Notes: generated by a model not told the origin, from the sequence alone. Positions 1-8,196 are shown, counted from the first letter of the stretch. The stretch: 37,843 nucleotides of DNA from JAEUIG01 sp046349775 (GCA_046349775.1 JAXMBS010000051.1:1-37843), one strand, 5' to 3'. Made by a program: numbers and translations.

Positions 1-952
1 CGGCGCTTTCGCCCAGCGTCTTCGCTGCCTCCTCGGAACCGGGCGCCGGCCGCGTCGGATGCAGATAGCGATGGAACCAGTGCTCGGTGTAGAGCTGGAC
101 GACGTCGCGCGGCAGGTTGTGGCCGAAGCCTTCGTAAACCACCAGCCGCAGCCGCTCGGGGTCCTGTTCGTAATAGGGACGGGCCGCTTTGACGAATTCG
201 CGGGCCGTGGCCGGATCGACAACCTTGTCGTCGCCGCCACTGACCATCAGCACCGCGCAGGGATACATCCCCTGCACGTGCCGGATCGGATCCCATTTCA
301 GCAGTTCGCGGGTTTCCGGCCAGAGTTCATCCGTCTTGCCGACCCACAGGCCGTTCGTGTGCCACGTCTGGAGCCACTGCTCATACGCACCGGTGCTGAC
401 GAAGGCGACGATCGCCTTCAGCCGCGGCTCCCGCGTCGCGACCGCCAGTCCGGGAATTCCGGTGGAGGAGCTCCCCATCCAGCCAATTTTTTCCGGGTGC
501 ACGTCGCTGCGCGCGACGAGATAGTCCATCACCCGGCCGGCGTCCTGCGGCGCCCGCGCGCCCCCTTGCACGTAGCTGTGCGCAAACCGCTGATCGAACA
601 CCAGCCACTGCGGCCGCCGCGCCAGGACCGGATCGAGAGGGTGGTCCACCGTAAATGCCGCGAGCAGGTACCCTTCTCGCAGCAGGTCGAGGCTCCAGAA
701 CGGCGGCTCCTCCGGCTTGAGCGTCCCCAGCATCAGGATCACCGGCCGCTGCGCCAATTCCGAGGGAGCGGAAAGCAGCGTGACCGTCGCGTGCGGCTGC
801 AGGTCGTCCAGCGTGTGAGTCTCTAACTGAAGTTGGAGCTGCAGTCCGTCCGGTGTCGCTGCATCGTCGGCCTCAATCGGTCGCGCTGTCCACTGCACAA
901 GCAGCAACAGAGCCAGGACGCGGAAGAGCCGCTTGAAAAATACCACGTGCAT
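1..952 (-). CDS. Secreted alpha/beta hydrolase (3' end outside window)
   Basis: Probably a serine hydrolase/esterase acting outside the cytoplasm. Reading down from the ATG at 952 gives 317 codons with no stop before the window edge. Residues 1-28 form a signal peptide (basic MHVVFFKRLFR, then a Leu-rich core, cleaved near PIEA-DD). The rest fits a dienelactone-hydrolase/prolyl-oligopeptidase-like alpha/beta fold. The nucleophile elbow is WMGSSSTG at residues 158-165, Ser162 the likely nucleophile. The acid lies in SGGDDKVVD (about 238-246), and the histidine is His278 in EGFGHNLP. The C-terminal end falls outside the window but most of the domain is present, since the triad is complete. The substrate cannot be read from the sequence; acetyl ester or peptide substrates are both possible. 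No co-directional neighbour is close enough in the window to suggest an operon. Confidence 0.85.
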   Translation of the reverse strand, partial: MHVVFFKRLFRVLALLLLVQWTARPIEADDAATPDGLQLQLQLETHTLDDLQPHATVTLLSAPSELAQRPVILMLGTLKPEEPPFWSLDLLREGYLLAAFTVDHPLDPVLARRPQWLVFDQRFAHSYVQGGARAPQDAGRVMDYLVARSDVHPEKIGWMGSSSTGIPGLAVATREPRLKAIVAFVSTGAYEQWLQTWHTNGLWVGKTDELWPETRELLKWDPIRHVQGMYPCAVLMVSGGDDKVVDPATAREFVKAARPYYEQDPERLRLVVYEGFGHNLPRDVVQLYTEHWFHRYLHPTRPAPGSEEAAKTLGESA

Positions 953-1194
953 GGTCGCCTCGCGCGCCGTTTTTAGGGATGTGCACGCTCAAATTTTGGG
1001 GATCGTCGACGCAAAATGCTACACTCGACGGGAAATCCCTGATCTCTTCCATCAGGTTTTTGCACATTCCTGAGAATTGGTGAATCTGCAACTTGCGGAC
1101 GCTGCCGGTCGCTTCTATTTTCCGAACTCAGTGATTGCGACGCAGCGGGCCATGCCGTGTCGCGCTTGGAAACGACCTGTCAGGAATCCTTCGC

Positions 1195-1851
1195 ATGGCC
1201 CGCTCAATGCTTGCCGGCTGCTTTGCGCTTGCCGCTGTCGTCGCGCTCGGTCCGGCGTCCGCTTCGGCATCGTGGCTGTCGTTCGGCGCTCAATTGCAGG
1301 CGAATTCCGGCACCTTCCGGATCGTCAACTTTTCGGATCCCGGATTCTCGTTGACGAGTCTCGTCATCGATCTCGGCGACAACGCCGTATTCGACACGAG
1401 TACGCTGAAGCTCGGCAAAATCATCGACACGGGCGCCACATTGACGTCATCGCCGCTGGCGACGACGGTCATCAACGGCGCCTCATCGGCGACATTCAGC
1501 TTTACCGGATTCGGCACTGCGGATCTGTTCACGTTGAAGACGAAATTCACTGATCTGCTTCATGGCGGCGCGGCAGCCGGCAGTGATTTCAACAACGCCA
1601 CTCTGACGGCCACGTTCTCGAACGGTCAGGTGCTGCAGACTGGATTCGTCGGAGGACCGACGACGCCGTCAGCCAATCGCAAGTCGTTCATCTTTGCGGC
1701 GATCGCTCAGGGCGTGACGCCAACCGCTGACACACTGCCGCCCACGCATCATCCGGAGCCGAGCAGCATCGTGCTCCTGCTGCTGGGCCTCACAACGCTT
1801 GGCGCCTACCGGCTTCGCGCGGGCCGGCTTCGTCAGGTCTGCAATGCATAG
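1195..1851 (+). CDS. PEP-CTERM sorting domain protein
   Basis: An exported surface or matrix protein of 218 residues. I chose ATG 1195 because AGGA at 1182-1185 is well placed and because a signal peptide starts there (MARSMLAGCFALAAVVALG, cleaved near ASA-SW). The body is Ser/Thr/Gly/Asn rich and predicted beta-stranded. The C-terminus is a classical PEP-CTERM signal: PEPSS at about 187-191, a hydrophobic helix (IVLLLLGLTTLGAY) and an Arg-rich tail. In known systems such proteins are cut and sorted by an exosortase together with exopolysaccharide export; no exosortase gene is in this window. The ligand or structural role is unknown. A TTG at 1135 would add 20 residues that do not look like a signal peptide, so it was not used. 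Confidence 0.85.
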   Translation: MARSMLAGCFALAAVVALGPASASASWLSFGAQLQANSGTFRIVNFSDPGFSLTSLVIDLGDNAVFDTSTLKLGKIIDTGATLTSSPLATTVINGASSATFSFTGFGTADLFTLKTKFTDLLHGGAAAGSDFNNATLTATFSNGQVLQTGFVGGPTTPSANRKSFIFAAIAQGVTPTADTLPPTHHPEPSSIVLLLLGLTTLGAYRLRAGRLRQVCNA

Positions 1852-1871
1852 CTGGGCTGTGATGCGTGGGG

Positions 1872-2351
1872 CTATTCGCAATTCTCGGGCGCTGTCACGC
1901 GATTGAGCAGCCCCGCGCGCCCCCAGCCCATCACAACGTCGTGGTTCCATTCGAACAGCGGGCGTGCAATCGGCGCGAGCCAGCGCATCCACCACTTGTT
2001 CGCCGCGACGCGCCAGTCATAGCGCACGTGAGTCACGCCATCCGCATGTGCGAGCTGCCAGCAGCCGGTTCCCTCGAGTTCACCGGTCGCCACGCCTTCG
2101 ATGCGTGACTGCGGCTCGACTCGTGTCGTCTCCATCGTGAACTGCAGCCGGTATGGCAGCCGGCTCCGCCAGACGTAGCGCCGCACAGCGCCGGTTCCAA
2201 GCGCGTCGATCCCAGGCCGCAGCAGTTCGACGCTTTCCACGCCGCGCCACCAGACCGGCCACCGGTCGGGTGTCATCAGTTCGTCCCACACCTGCTCCAG
2301 CGACGCCGGAATCTCCCACTGCGTCACGAATTCGTAATCCGACCTGCCCAT
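1872..2351 (-). CDS. SRPBCC (START/Bet v1-like) family protein
   Basis: A soluble 159-residue protein of the SRPBCC/polyketide-cyclase-2 group, which binds hydrophobic ligands in a helix-grip pocket. The opening YEFVTQWEIPASLEQVWDEL and the following PDRWPVWW are the usual first strand and helix of this family. Later segments with many Trp, Tyr and Arg residues alternate as beta strands, and the long C-terminal helix starts near PIARPLFEWNHDVVMGWG. The start is ATG 2351, with a purine-rich AAGGGGAA just upstream. It lies 136 bp downstream of another minus-strand gene and could be co-transcribed with it. The ligand and any enzyme activity are unknown. It converges on the PEP-CTERM gene with only 20 bp between the stop codons. 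Confidence 0.8.
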   Translation of the reverse strand: MGRSDYEFVTQWEIPASLEQVWDELMTPDRWPVWWRGVESVELLRPGIDALGTGAVRRYVWRSRLPYRLQFTMETTRVEPQSRIEGVATGELEGTGCWQLAHADGVTHVRYDWRVAANKWWMRWLAPIARPLFEWNHDVVMGWGRAGLLNRVTAPENCE

Positions 2352-2487
2352 TCACCCGTTCCCCTTACCCATCTGGGCGTACGCCCAGCGCTGCCGCACG
2401 GCGCGCCGATCCGCAGGAGGACGAGCATAGTGCCAGGCTCACGGGCGCGCCGAGCTGAGTTCTCGACACGCGAGTGGCGGGAAGCAG

Positions 2488-2952
2488 TCACGCCTGGACA
2501 TTGACTGACGGCGTCGAACCGTCGTTGTCGCCGTCGCTGTCCGTCGCCGACGACCCATTGAGATTTGACAGTGCGCTGGAGACGGGGTTCGTCGCAGCCC
2601 CCTGGTGGTGGTGGTGCCGGCCGGCTCCAATGGCCTGCAAATCCTGCAGCAGTTGGGCAAACGCAGTCTGTGCGGACGATAAATCCCCCTGCGACAAGGC
2701 CTGGGTCAGATTCTGCAGGTCAGCGGCCGCCGGATTGCCGGTTGCGGTCGTGGACTTACCCTGCGAAAGCTGTCCAAATCGCGGCGAGTCGGTTTGAAGC
2801 GCGGCGAACGCCGTCTGGGCTCCCTGCAGATCGTTGTTCTTGAGTGCGTCGGCCAGTGATTGGAAATCCTGCCGCCATTTGCTGCGATTGGATTGAGCAT
2901 TGAGACCGTAGGATTGCGCGGTCGAACCGACTGACGAGATCGCTGAACTCAT
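2488..2952 (-). CDS. Unknown small protein with a duplicated helical motif
   Basis: A protein of 154 residues that I cannot assign to a characterised family. It starts at ATG 2952 with a strong ribosome site (GAGGAG at 2959-2964). The N-terminus (MSSAISSVGSTAQ) is Ser-rich and does not look like a signal peptide. Two similar helical segments follow: FQSLADALKNNDLQGAQTAF and LQNLTQALSQGDLSSAQTAF, each continuing with a run of A, L and Q. They are joined by a Gly/Ser/Thr linker and look like an internal duplication. The C-terminus has a His cluster (GRHHHHQG) and an acidic Ser/Asp-rich tail (DSDGDNDG). A structural or metal-binding role is conceivable, but nothing in the context supports it. 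Confidence 0.7.
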   Translation of the reverse strand: MSSAISSVGSTAQSYGLNAQSNRSKWRQDFQSLADALKNNDLQGAQTAFAALQTDSPRFGQLSQGKSTTATGNPAAADLQNLTQALSQGDLSSAQTAFAQLLQDLQAIGAGRHHHHQGAATNPVSSALSNLNGSSATDSDGDNDGSTPSVNVQA

Positions 2953-3304
2953 GACTGGCTCCTCAATTCTTAGCTCATGCTGAGTGGGAGCGGTCTGGCG
3001 TCAGCGAGTGGCGTTAAGCCTCAACCAGGCCGTACTCTCTGGGTATCGGGCATGCGCTTTGAACCGGGATGGCATTCCCAATTCTGGCAACGACTGCTCC
3101 TTCGCTGACGCAACATGTTTCGGAGTCGTCAGCTACGTCGCCACGGGGCATCTAGAGCAGTGCGGAGCAAACACAGTCGCCGTGCCGTGAGAGATCCCAC
3201 AGGACCGTGCGATCGGCCGACGTCTGTTTGCCGCGTGGAACGGGTCGCAGTACGCTTTGCTCAACAGAGACCTGTTTCCTCAATTCTGAGGTCTTGTCTA
3301 CGAA
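2953..3304. other. Intergenic region, divergent, no gene seen
   Basis: About 350 bp between the divergent unknown gene (minus) and the DUF4838 gene (plus). I see no convincing coding frame, tRNA, hairpin terminator or repeat related to those elsewhere in the window. It should hold the promoters of both flanking genes, but I cannot point to specific -35/-10 boxes. Confidence 0.5.
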
Positions 3305-3371
3305 ATGTTCATGCCGACCGAACGACGACTGCCACCGACCGGAATCGCCGGGCTGTTGATTCGCGCTCACG

Positions 3372-5309
3372 GTGGTTATCGGTCGCACGTTCGCTGCTGC
3401 GGATTCCGCTGCGCTGGTCCTGGTTGCTCCCGGAACCACTCCGCCCGATATCTTCATCGACCTGCGGGCGACGCCAGCGGAGAAGTTGGCCGCGCACGAG
3501 CTGCGCGACTTTCTCGAAAAGATCAGCGGACAGCGCCTGAGCATTCGGACTGACTACTGGATCAAAGCTCCGCCGCCGGGACCGTTCATCGCCGTGGGCC
3601 GTAGCCGGTTCACGGAGGACATTGGCACGCAGGACCTCGGCGCGGAACAGTACGTCATCGACGTCACGCCGCAACGGCTGGCGATCGTCGGCGACCGCGA
3701 GCGGCAGCGCGGTGTGCTGTACGGCGTCTATGACGTGCTGGAGCAGCTCGGCGTGCGCTGGTTTCGGCCGGAACCCTGGGGCGAACATGTGCCGCAGCAG
3801 CAGACAATTGCGCTGCCACTGGGCCGCCGCGTCGCGAACGAGCCGGCCTATGCCTACCGCAGCGTCGTCGCCGGCGGTTTCACGCGCAATGCGGAGGCGA
3901 CACTCGACCAGAGCGAAGCGGTTTCCCTGTGGGCCCTGCGACAGCGATTGAACGGCCCCGATCCGGGTTCCGATCCGCGGCATGGCGGGCAACGTGTGCT
4001 GCGATTCGACCATATTTACTACCAGTTGATTCCCGTCGAGACCTACTTCGACCAGCATCCCGAGTATTTTTGCCTCTACAAAGGGGAACGGCGGCGGGTC
4101 AGTCCCGACGGCCCCGTGCGGCCGGACAATCCGACCGGCCTGCAGCTCTGCCTGAGCAATCCCGGGCTGCAGGAGCTGTTCGCGCAGCGGATTATCGAAC
4201 AGGCGCGCGGGCGCAACGATCTCGCGGAGACCAGTTATTCGGTCACGCCGAACGACGCCTGCCCTTTCTGCGAATGCGACGCCTGCCGGGAGATGGACGA
4301 CCCGCGGCAACCGGCAGCGATGTCCAATCGCGTGTGCACATTCACAAACATCGTGGCCCGCAAGGTGGCCGCAGCCGTGCCGGGCGCGCGGCTGTCGTTA
4401 AATGCGTACAGCGCGTGGACTGACCCGCCGACGCTGGTGGAACGGATGGAACCCAACGTCGTCATTCATATCGCATTGATCAACGGCTGGTCCGACTACA
4501 CGAAGCGACTGGACGATCCAGAGCCGAACTGGAATCGCACCGCGGCGGCGACGTTTGCGAAGTGGCAAGCGCTCGGAGTCCGCGAAATCTACACGTACGA
4601 GTACTGGTCCGGTTACGGCTGGCCGGGCCCGCTGCCGATCGCACGCACGATTGCCGACCGGTTGCAGCATTATCGTGCCTTGAACATTCGGGGCGTGTAC
4701 AACGAAACGCATCCGTCATGGGGACCACAGGGGCTGGAGCATTATCTGTGCGCCCGGCTGCTCTGGAATCCGGACCTCGATGTTGACCAAGAACTGGAGT
4801 CGTATTACAGCGGCTACTATGGCCCGGCCGCGACCCCAATGCGGGCTTATCATGAAGCCTGGATGCAGGCCTTCGGCCGACATGCGTACCCGGTCTACAG
4901 CGGCGGGCGCGGCATGCATCTGCTGATGACTCCGGCCCTGATCGCTGCGACCGGCGCGCATCTCGATGAAGCCGGGCGACTGATTTCCGGACATACGCTG
5001 TACGAGCAGCGGTTGCGCGGCGTCGTCGCCGGACATGAACTCGCTGCCGGAATCAGCAACGTGTTGCGGATCAAGAAGGAGACCGGACAATCCATGCCGG
5101 TCCCCGGCAACCGCGGCAGTTATCTGCGGTCGCCGGCAGCGGAGGCGGCATTCGCCAGGCTGCTGGACGACACGTATCGACGCAACACTGGCGCAGCCAT
5201 TTTTGACATGCGGGCGGAGCCTCCGTACTTCTGGTACCTCGACGGCGACGTGCTGCGGAATGACGCGCTAGGACATGAGCACGAGTCGGAATTGTTAAAG
5301 GATTTCTAA
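3372..5309 (+). CDS. DUF4838 glycosidase-like protein, probably secreted (5' end frameshifted)
   Basis: A protein of about 645 residues of the DUF4838 family, found in polysaccharide-degrading bacteria and related in layout to alpha-glucuronidases. The N-terminal domain (about 20-150) resembles the accessory domain of GH67/GH20 enzymes: AAHELRDFLEKISG, an FIAVGRSRF strand, and RQRGVLYGVYDVLEQLGVRW. The DUF4838 core follows, with the Cys-rich NDACPFCECDACREM and then SLNAYSAWTDPP, YEYWSGYGW and YNETHPSW. Its many Trp, Tyr and acidic residues suit a carbohydrate site. GTG 3372 is the first start in this frame because TGA lies at 3357-3359. However, this frame upstream of GTG reads FALTVVIGRTFAAAD, the end of a signal peptide whose beginning (from ATG 3305 or 3311) is one frame away. 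The true start is therefore probably 3305 or 3311 with a one-base shift near 3358. Substrate unknown. Confidence 0.8.
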   Translation: MVIGRTFAAADSAALVLVAPGTTPPDIFIDLRATPAEKLAAHELRDFLEKISGQRLSIRTDYWIKAPPPGPFIAVGRSRFTEDIGTQDLGAEQYVIDVTPQRLAIVGDRERQRGVLYGVYDVLEQLGVRWFRPEPWGEHVPQQQTIALPLGRRVANEPAYAYRSVVAGGFTRNAEATLDQSEAVSLWALRQRLNGPDPGSDPRHGGQRVLRFDHIYYQLIPVETYFDQHPEYFCLYKGERRRVSPDGPVRPDNPTGLQLCLSNPGLQELFAQRIIEQARGRNDLAETSYSVTPNDACPFCECDACREMDDPRQPAAMSNRVCTFTNIVARKVAAAVPGARLSLNAYSAWTDPPTLVERMEPNVVIHIALINGWSDYTKRLDDPEPNWNRTAAATFAKWQALGVREIYTYEYWSGYGWPGPLPIARTIADRLQHYRALNIRGVYNETHPSWGPQGLEHYLCARLLWNPDLDVDQELESYYSGYYGPAATPMRAYHEAWMQAFGRHAYPVYSGGRGMHLLMTPALIAATGAHLDEAGRLISGHTLYEQRLRGVVAGHELAAGISNVLRIKKETGQSMPVPGNRGSYLRSPAAEAAFARLLDDTYRRNTGAAIFDMRAEPPYFWYLDGDVLRNDALGHEHESELLKDF

Positions 5310-5411
5310 GCCCGCGACCGGGTTCTGCGCGTGCAAGCGTGCGAAAACGACGCCGACCGTGTAGAACGGAGCTGCGTGGGCCGGGAACATGACTCACAGA
5401 GGACGTACTCC

Positions 5412-5771
5412 ATGATCGAACAAATCAGCGACGTTCCGGCGAAGACGCTGGGATTCAAACTGTCCGGCAAACTGCACGACGAGGATTACAAGACGTTTGT
5501 GCCGCTGGTGGACAAAGCGGTCGGCGAACAGGGCAAGGTCCGCCTGCTGGCGCAGTTCCATGACTTTCACGGCTGGGATGCGAAAGCGCTCTGGGCCGAC
5601 ATCAAGTTCTCCACGACGCATTGCACAAAGATCGAGCGGATTGCGCTGGTCGGCGACAAGGCATGGGAGAAATGGATGGCGATCGTGTGCAAGCCGTTCA
5701 CGATGGCGAAGATCAAGTACTTCAATTCGTCGGAGTTCGAACAGGCCAAGGCGTGGGTCGCCGAAAGGTAA
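5412..5771 (+). CDS. STAS/SEC14-like (SpoIIAA-like) small protein
   Basis: A cytoplasmic protein of 119 residues of the SpoIIAA-like family (the domain that includes the Shewanella lipid-binding STAS/SEC14 protein). ATG 5412 follows GAGG at 5399-5402. Family features are the opening MIEQISDVPAKTLGFKLSGKL, HDEDYKTFVPLVDKAV, the strand KVRLLAQFHDFHGWD, WADIKFSTTHCTKIERIALVGDKAWEKW and the C-terminal PFTMAKIKYFNSSEFEQAKAWV. The central Trp/His-rich segment is typical of this group and distinct from the phosphorylated anti-sigma antagonists. It probably binds a hydrophobic ligand or a partner protein. It converges with a minus-strand gene that itself begins with a STAS-like domain, a possible functional link that is inference only. 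Confidence 0.85.
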   Translation: MIEQISDVPAKTLGFKLSGKLHDEDYKTFVPLVDKAVGEQGKVRLLAQFHDFHGWDAKALWADIKFSTTHCTKIERIALVGDKAWEKWMAIVCKPFTMAKIKYFNSSEFEQAKAWVAER

Positions 5772-5881
5772 GGTTCGAGCGGAGCAAATCCGGTTTTTGC
5801 GGCAGGTCGTTGACGAGCCATTGCGGCGACAAAGTGCGCCTCATCAGGAGTCGGTCGGTCCCCCCTCGGTCTCGTCGCTGA

Positions 5882-7021
5882 TCAGCCCCCCAGCAGTTCC
5901 GGGGGGACCGGATCAGTCGGGCATTCGGCCAGCGGCCGGCCGGCAAAGGCGCCGGCGCTGGACCACTTCCAGCCGAGCGGATCGGCCACAAGGCCGCGGC
6001 GAACCGGATTCTCGTGCAAGTGCCGGATTAGCGGGCGGACTGGCAGCGTGTACTCGACGTTGCGGTTCTGGCCGCTGGTGCGCTGCCAGAACTCATAAAC
6101 ATATTTGCCGCCTTGCTGCTTGCGGAGTCGGCTGAGGACCTGCGGCGCCTCGACGCCCAGGATTTCGACGGCCTTCTCATGGAAAGCCTGCTTGACCGCT
6201 TCGATGTATTCGCCGATGTCGTAGTTGAGCTGTCGGGACTGGACCAGCAGGTGAAAATGATCGGGCATGAACACGAAAGCCCAGACGGCGAACTTCATCT
6301 GGTCGCTGACCGCGCGGATTTGCTGCGCCAGATGCGAACAGACCTGCGCGGTGACGAGAATCGGCTGTCGATGCTGGGCGCGGAGCGTCAGTTCGTGCGC
6401 AGGCAGGAACGTACCGCGCTGCGGGGGCTGCCAGGGCAGTTTCGAGGCGTCCCGGCGAGGTGGCGCCTGGGCGTGAGCTGCCGCGGGAGCGGTGCTAGGC
6501 GCGATCGCACGCGGGGCCGCCGGCGTTGCAGCTGCTGGAGATGGCGGGTGGACCGTCGCGACGGGGCGCGGCATGCCGACGGGCCCTACAGCCGGCGCGG
6601 GCATCGCGGGTGCGACCGGCATCGCGGGTGCGGCCGTCATCGCGGGTGCGGCCGTCAGCCCATGGAGGGCGGTCATGACATCTGCGGGCGTGGGAAACCA
6701 ATCGGCGGGCTTGGAAAAGCCGAAGCCGCTCAGGGCCTGCTGGGTTCCGGGTCCTCCGCCGCAGAACGTGCAGAATCCTCCCCGCTGCCGCGCTTCCCGC
6801 ACGAGGAACACGAGGCCGCGTAACTGGTCCGCGTTCAGGCCGCTAAATCGCTGGATTTCGACAACAAAGTTGGTGACGCCGGACTCGCTGAACGCGGCCC
6901 GCAGCGTATTCAACTCCAGAGTGAACTCGCGGGCCGGGACGCGTCCGACGTTGTCGCGCACGCGCGCGAACACTCCGCCGGGAAAGTGTAACACTTCAAA
7001 GCAGGTCAGATGCGCCGGCAT
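5882..7021 (-). CDS. STAS-like domain fused to a RAYT (Y1 transposase) domain lacking the catalytic Tyr
   Basis: A 379-residue fusion. Residues about 1-120 look like a STAS domain (FTLELNTLRAAF; NFVVEIQRFSGLNADQLRGL; a helix ending RQRGG; ALSGFGFSKPADWF). Where anti-sigma antagonists carry a phosphorylatable Ser, this one has N-A-D-Q. Residues about 122-200 are an Ala/Pro-rich linker with APAM repeats. Residues about 203-360 form a REP-associated tyrosine transposase domain: the HUH-type motif MPDHFHLL (His255, His257), the FWQ motif at 311-313, ENPVRRGLV at 337-345 and WKWSS at 351-355. In the RAYT subgroup I recall, FWQ is followed by GGGYDRN with the catalytic Tyr; here the segment is RTSGQNRN, placing Gln318 at the Tyr. 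DNA cleavage is therefore doubtful, and a domesticated DNA/RNA-binding role is more likely. The gene lies 88 bp downstream of the ankyrin gene on the same strand. Confidence 0.8.
   Translation of the reverse strand: MPAHLTCFEVLHFPGGVFARVRDNVGRVPAREFTLELNTLRAAFSESGVTNFVVEIQRFSGLNADQLRGLVFLVREARQRGGFCTFCGGGPGTQQALSGFGFSKPADWFPTPADVMTALHGLTAAPAMTAAPAMPVAPAMPAPAVGPVGMPRPVATVHPPSPAAATPAAPRAIAPSTAPAAAHAQAPPRRDASKLPWQPPQRGTFLPAHELTLRAQHRQPILVTAQVCSHLAQQIRAVSDQMKFAVWAFVFMPDHFHLLVQSRQLNYDIGEYIEAVKQAFHEKAVEILGVEAPQVLSRLRKQQGGKYVYEFWQRTSGQNRNVEYTLPVRPLIRHLHENPVRRGLVADPLGWKWSSAGAFAGRPLAECPTDPVPPELLGG
6601..6654. repeat. 18-bp tandem repeat, three units, inside the fusion gene
   Basis: Three consecutive 18-bp units, the first reading gcatcgcgggtgcgaccg, differing at one to three positions. 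On the minus strand they encode the APAM-type repeats in the linker between the STAS-like and RAYT domains. The unit length is a multiple of three, so copy-number change would keep the frame. Confidence 0.85.
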
Positions 7022-7109
7022 GGCAGCGGCAGCTTCTCATTCAGTACGCAGGCGGGCGAGTTCCTGCGGCGGCGAAGTGGAGAGGATGCGTCGGACAGGC
7101 ATGGACCAG

Positions 7110-7475
7110 TCACTCTGGCTCCTTACCGGCGGCGACGAGGGAAATCATCATGCCTGCCTTCAGGTGTCCGACCTGGCTGGCCCAGTCCTTGGCCGTCTTG
7201 CCGGTGGTGTCGGGCATGCCGATGTCGGCTTTCTGCAGGAGCAGAAACTTGATCAACTCCGTAAGGCTCTCGCGCAGGGCCTTGTTCTCGGTCTTGCCCC
7301 AAGCCATCAGCGCGGTCTGCAGCGGAGTGCGCAGACTTCGATCCCGAACGTCACGGTGATTGATGTCCGCGCCGGATTCCAGGAGTTTCTTCACTTTGGC
7401 GATGTTGCCTGAGAGGACTGCGTCGTGCAGCCGCTCATTGGGGTCGCCGCCGCTGAACTTGTCAAGCAGGCCCAC
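7110..7475 (-). CDS. Ankyrin-repeat protein, small
   Basis: A 121-residue cytoplasmic protein that starts with GTG at 7475 (GGGAG lies upstream). Two to three ankyrin repeats are visible: ERLHDAVLSGNIAKVKKLLE followed by SGADINHRD; TPLQTALMAWG, a longer helix with KALRESLTELIKFLLLQKADI; and a final TGKTAKDWASQVGH. The helices are followed by the usual beta-hairpin Asp/Gly turns. Ankyrin repeats mediate protein-protein contact, and there is no catalytic domain. It precedes the STAS/RAYT fusion by 88 bp on the same strand, so the two may share a transcript; whether they interact is unknown. Confidence 0.85.
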   Translation of the reverse strand: MGLLDKFSGGDPNERLHDAVLSGNIAKVKKLLESGADINHRDVRDRSLRTPLQTALMAWGKTENKALRESLTELIKFLLLQKADIGMPDTTGKTAKDWASQVGHLKAGMMISLVAAGKEPE

Positions 7476-7716
7476 GTCAGTGCTCCCGTCAGTCGCATGA
7501 AAATCAGACGTCGCAGGCCCCTTCGACGCCGCTTTCCGTCAGGGACGGAACAAACAGATATGGATGACTGCAAAATAACCGGGCTGGCCCTATGGAACAA
7601 GTAAATGCACGGACGTGCCGCCGGTTCTTTGGCAAAAATCAACTTTTTCCGGAACCGGATGGCCACAATACAGATCGAGCGAGTTTAAGTCTGCGCCGCG
7701 GGGCATCGCCTGTGGG

Positions 7717-8196
7717 CTATTGCGGCGGTGGCAAGATGGTTATGCCGTAGCGCGGAGCGACCTCGACAAGCCGCGTGATGTCGTCCGCAGTGGGCGGGGG
7801 TGCGGCGACGGAATTCGGTGGCAGGGGCCGGCCGACTTCCAGGAAGAAGTCATCCAGTCCGGCTGGGGCAACGGTGATCAGCATCCGCGCGGGGTGTCCC
7901 GACTCATTTCGGAACGAGTGCGGGCAGCCGATCGGCACACTCGCGAACATGCCAACCTTCGCGACGACTCGCTGGTTATCGACCTGGAATGTGACCTCGC
8001 CATCAAGGACGTAAAACGATTCTTCTTCGCGGCTATGGATATGCGGCGGCGGACCGCCGCCGGGAGGAATGCAGGCTTCGAACAGGGCGTACCTGCCGCC
8101 GGTCTCGGCGCCAGTGGCGAGGAAGCGATAAACATCGCCGACGAGGCCGATCGTGCGACCCTCGCCGGATGCACGGAGGATGGGGAGACGGTCCAT
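7717..8196 (-). CDS. Cupin domain protein
   Basis: A single-domain cupin of 159 residues starting at ATG 8196. The two conserved cupin motifs are clear. Motif 1 is PPPHIHSREEESFYVLDGEV, with likely metal ligands His52, His54 and a Glu near 58. Motif 2 is ASVPIGCPHSFRNES, with His93 as the fourth ligand. The fold usually holds Fe, Mn or Zn and serves as a small-molecule dioxygenase, isomerase or sensor. The C-terminal part (DDITRLVEVAPRYGITIL) resembles quercetinase-like cupins of unknown substrate. It diverges from the secreted unknown gene starting at 8423, and the 226 bp between them must hold both promoters. The reaction is not assignable. Confidence 0.85.
   Translation of the reverse strand: MDRLPILRASGEGRTIGLVGDVYRFLATGAETGGRYALFEACIPPGGGPPPHIHSREEESFYVLDGEVTFQVDNQRVVAKVGMFASVPIGCPHSFRNESGHPARMLITVAPAGLDDFFLEVGRPLPPNSVAAPPPTADDITRLVEVAPRYGITILPPPQ

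Noticed and set aside
2590..2625. His cluster as an engineered tag or metal enzyme site
   Set aside because: It sits inside a naturally flowing gene with a normal ribosome site, and no other tag-like feature is present.
3309..4310. Minus-strand open frame of 333 codons
   Set aside because: It is the antisense of the DUF4838 gene and has no recognisable domain.
6601..6654. Possible CRISPR-like repeats
   Set aside because: Three 18-bp units are contiguous without spacers and encode a protein linker.
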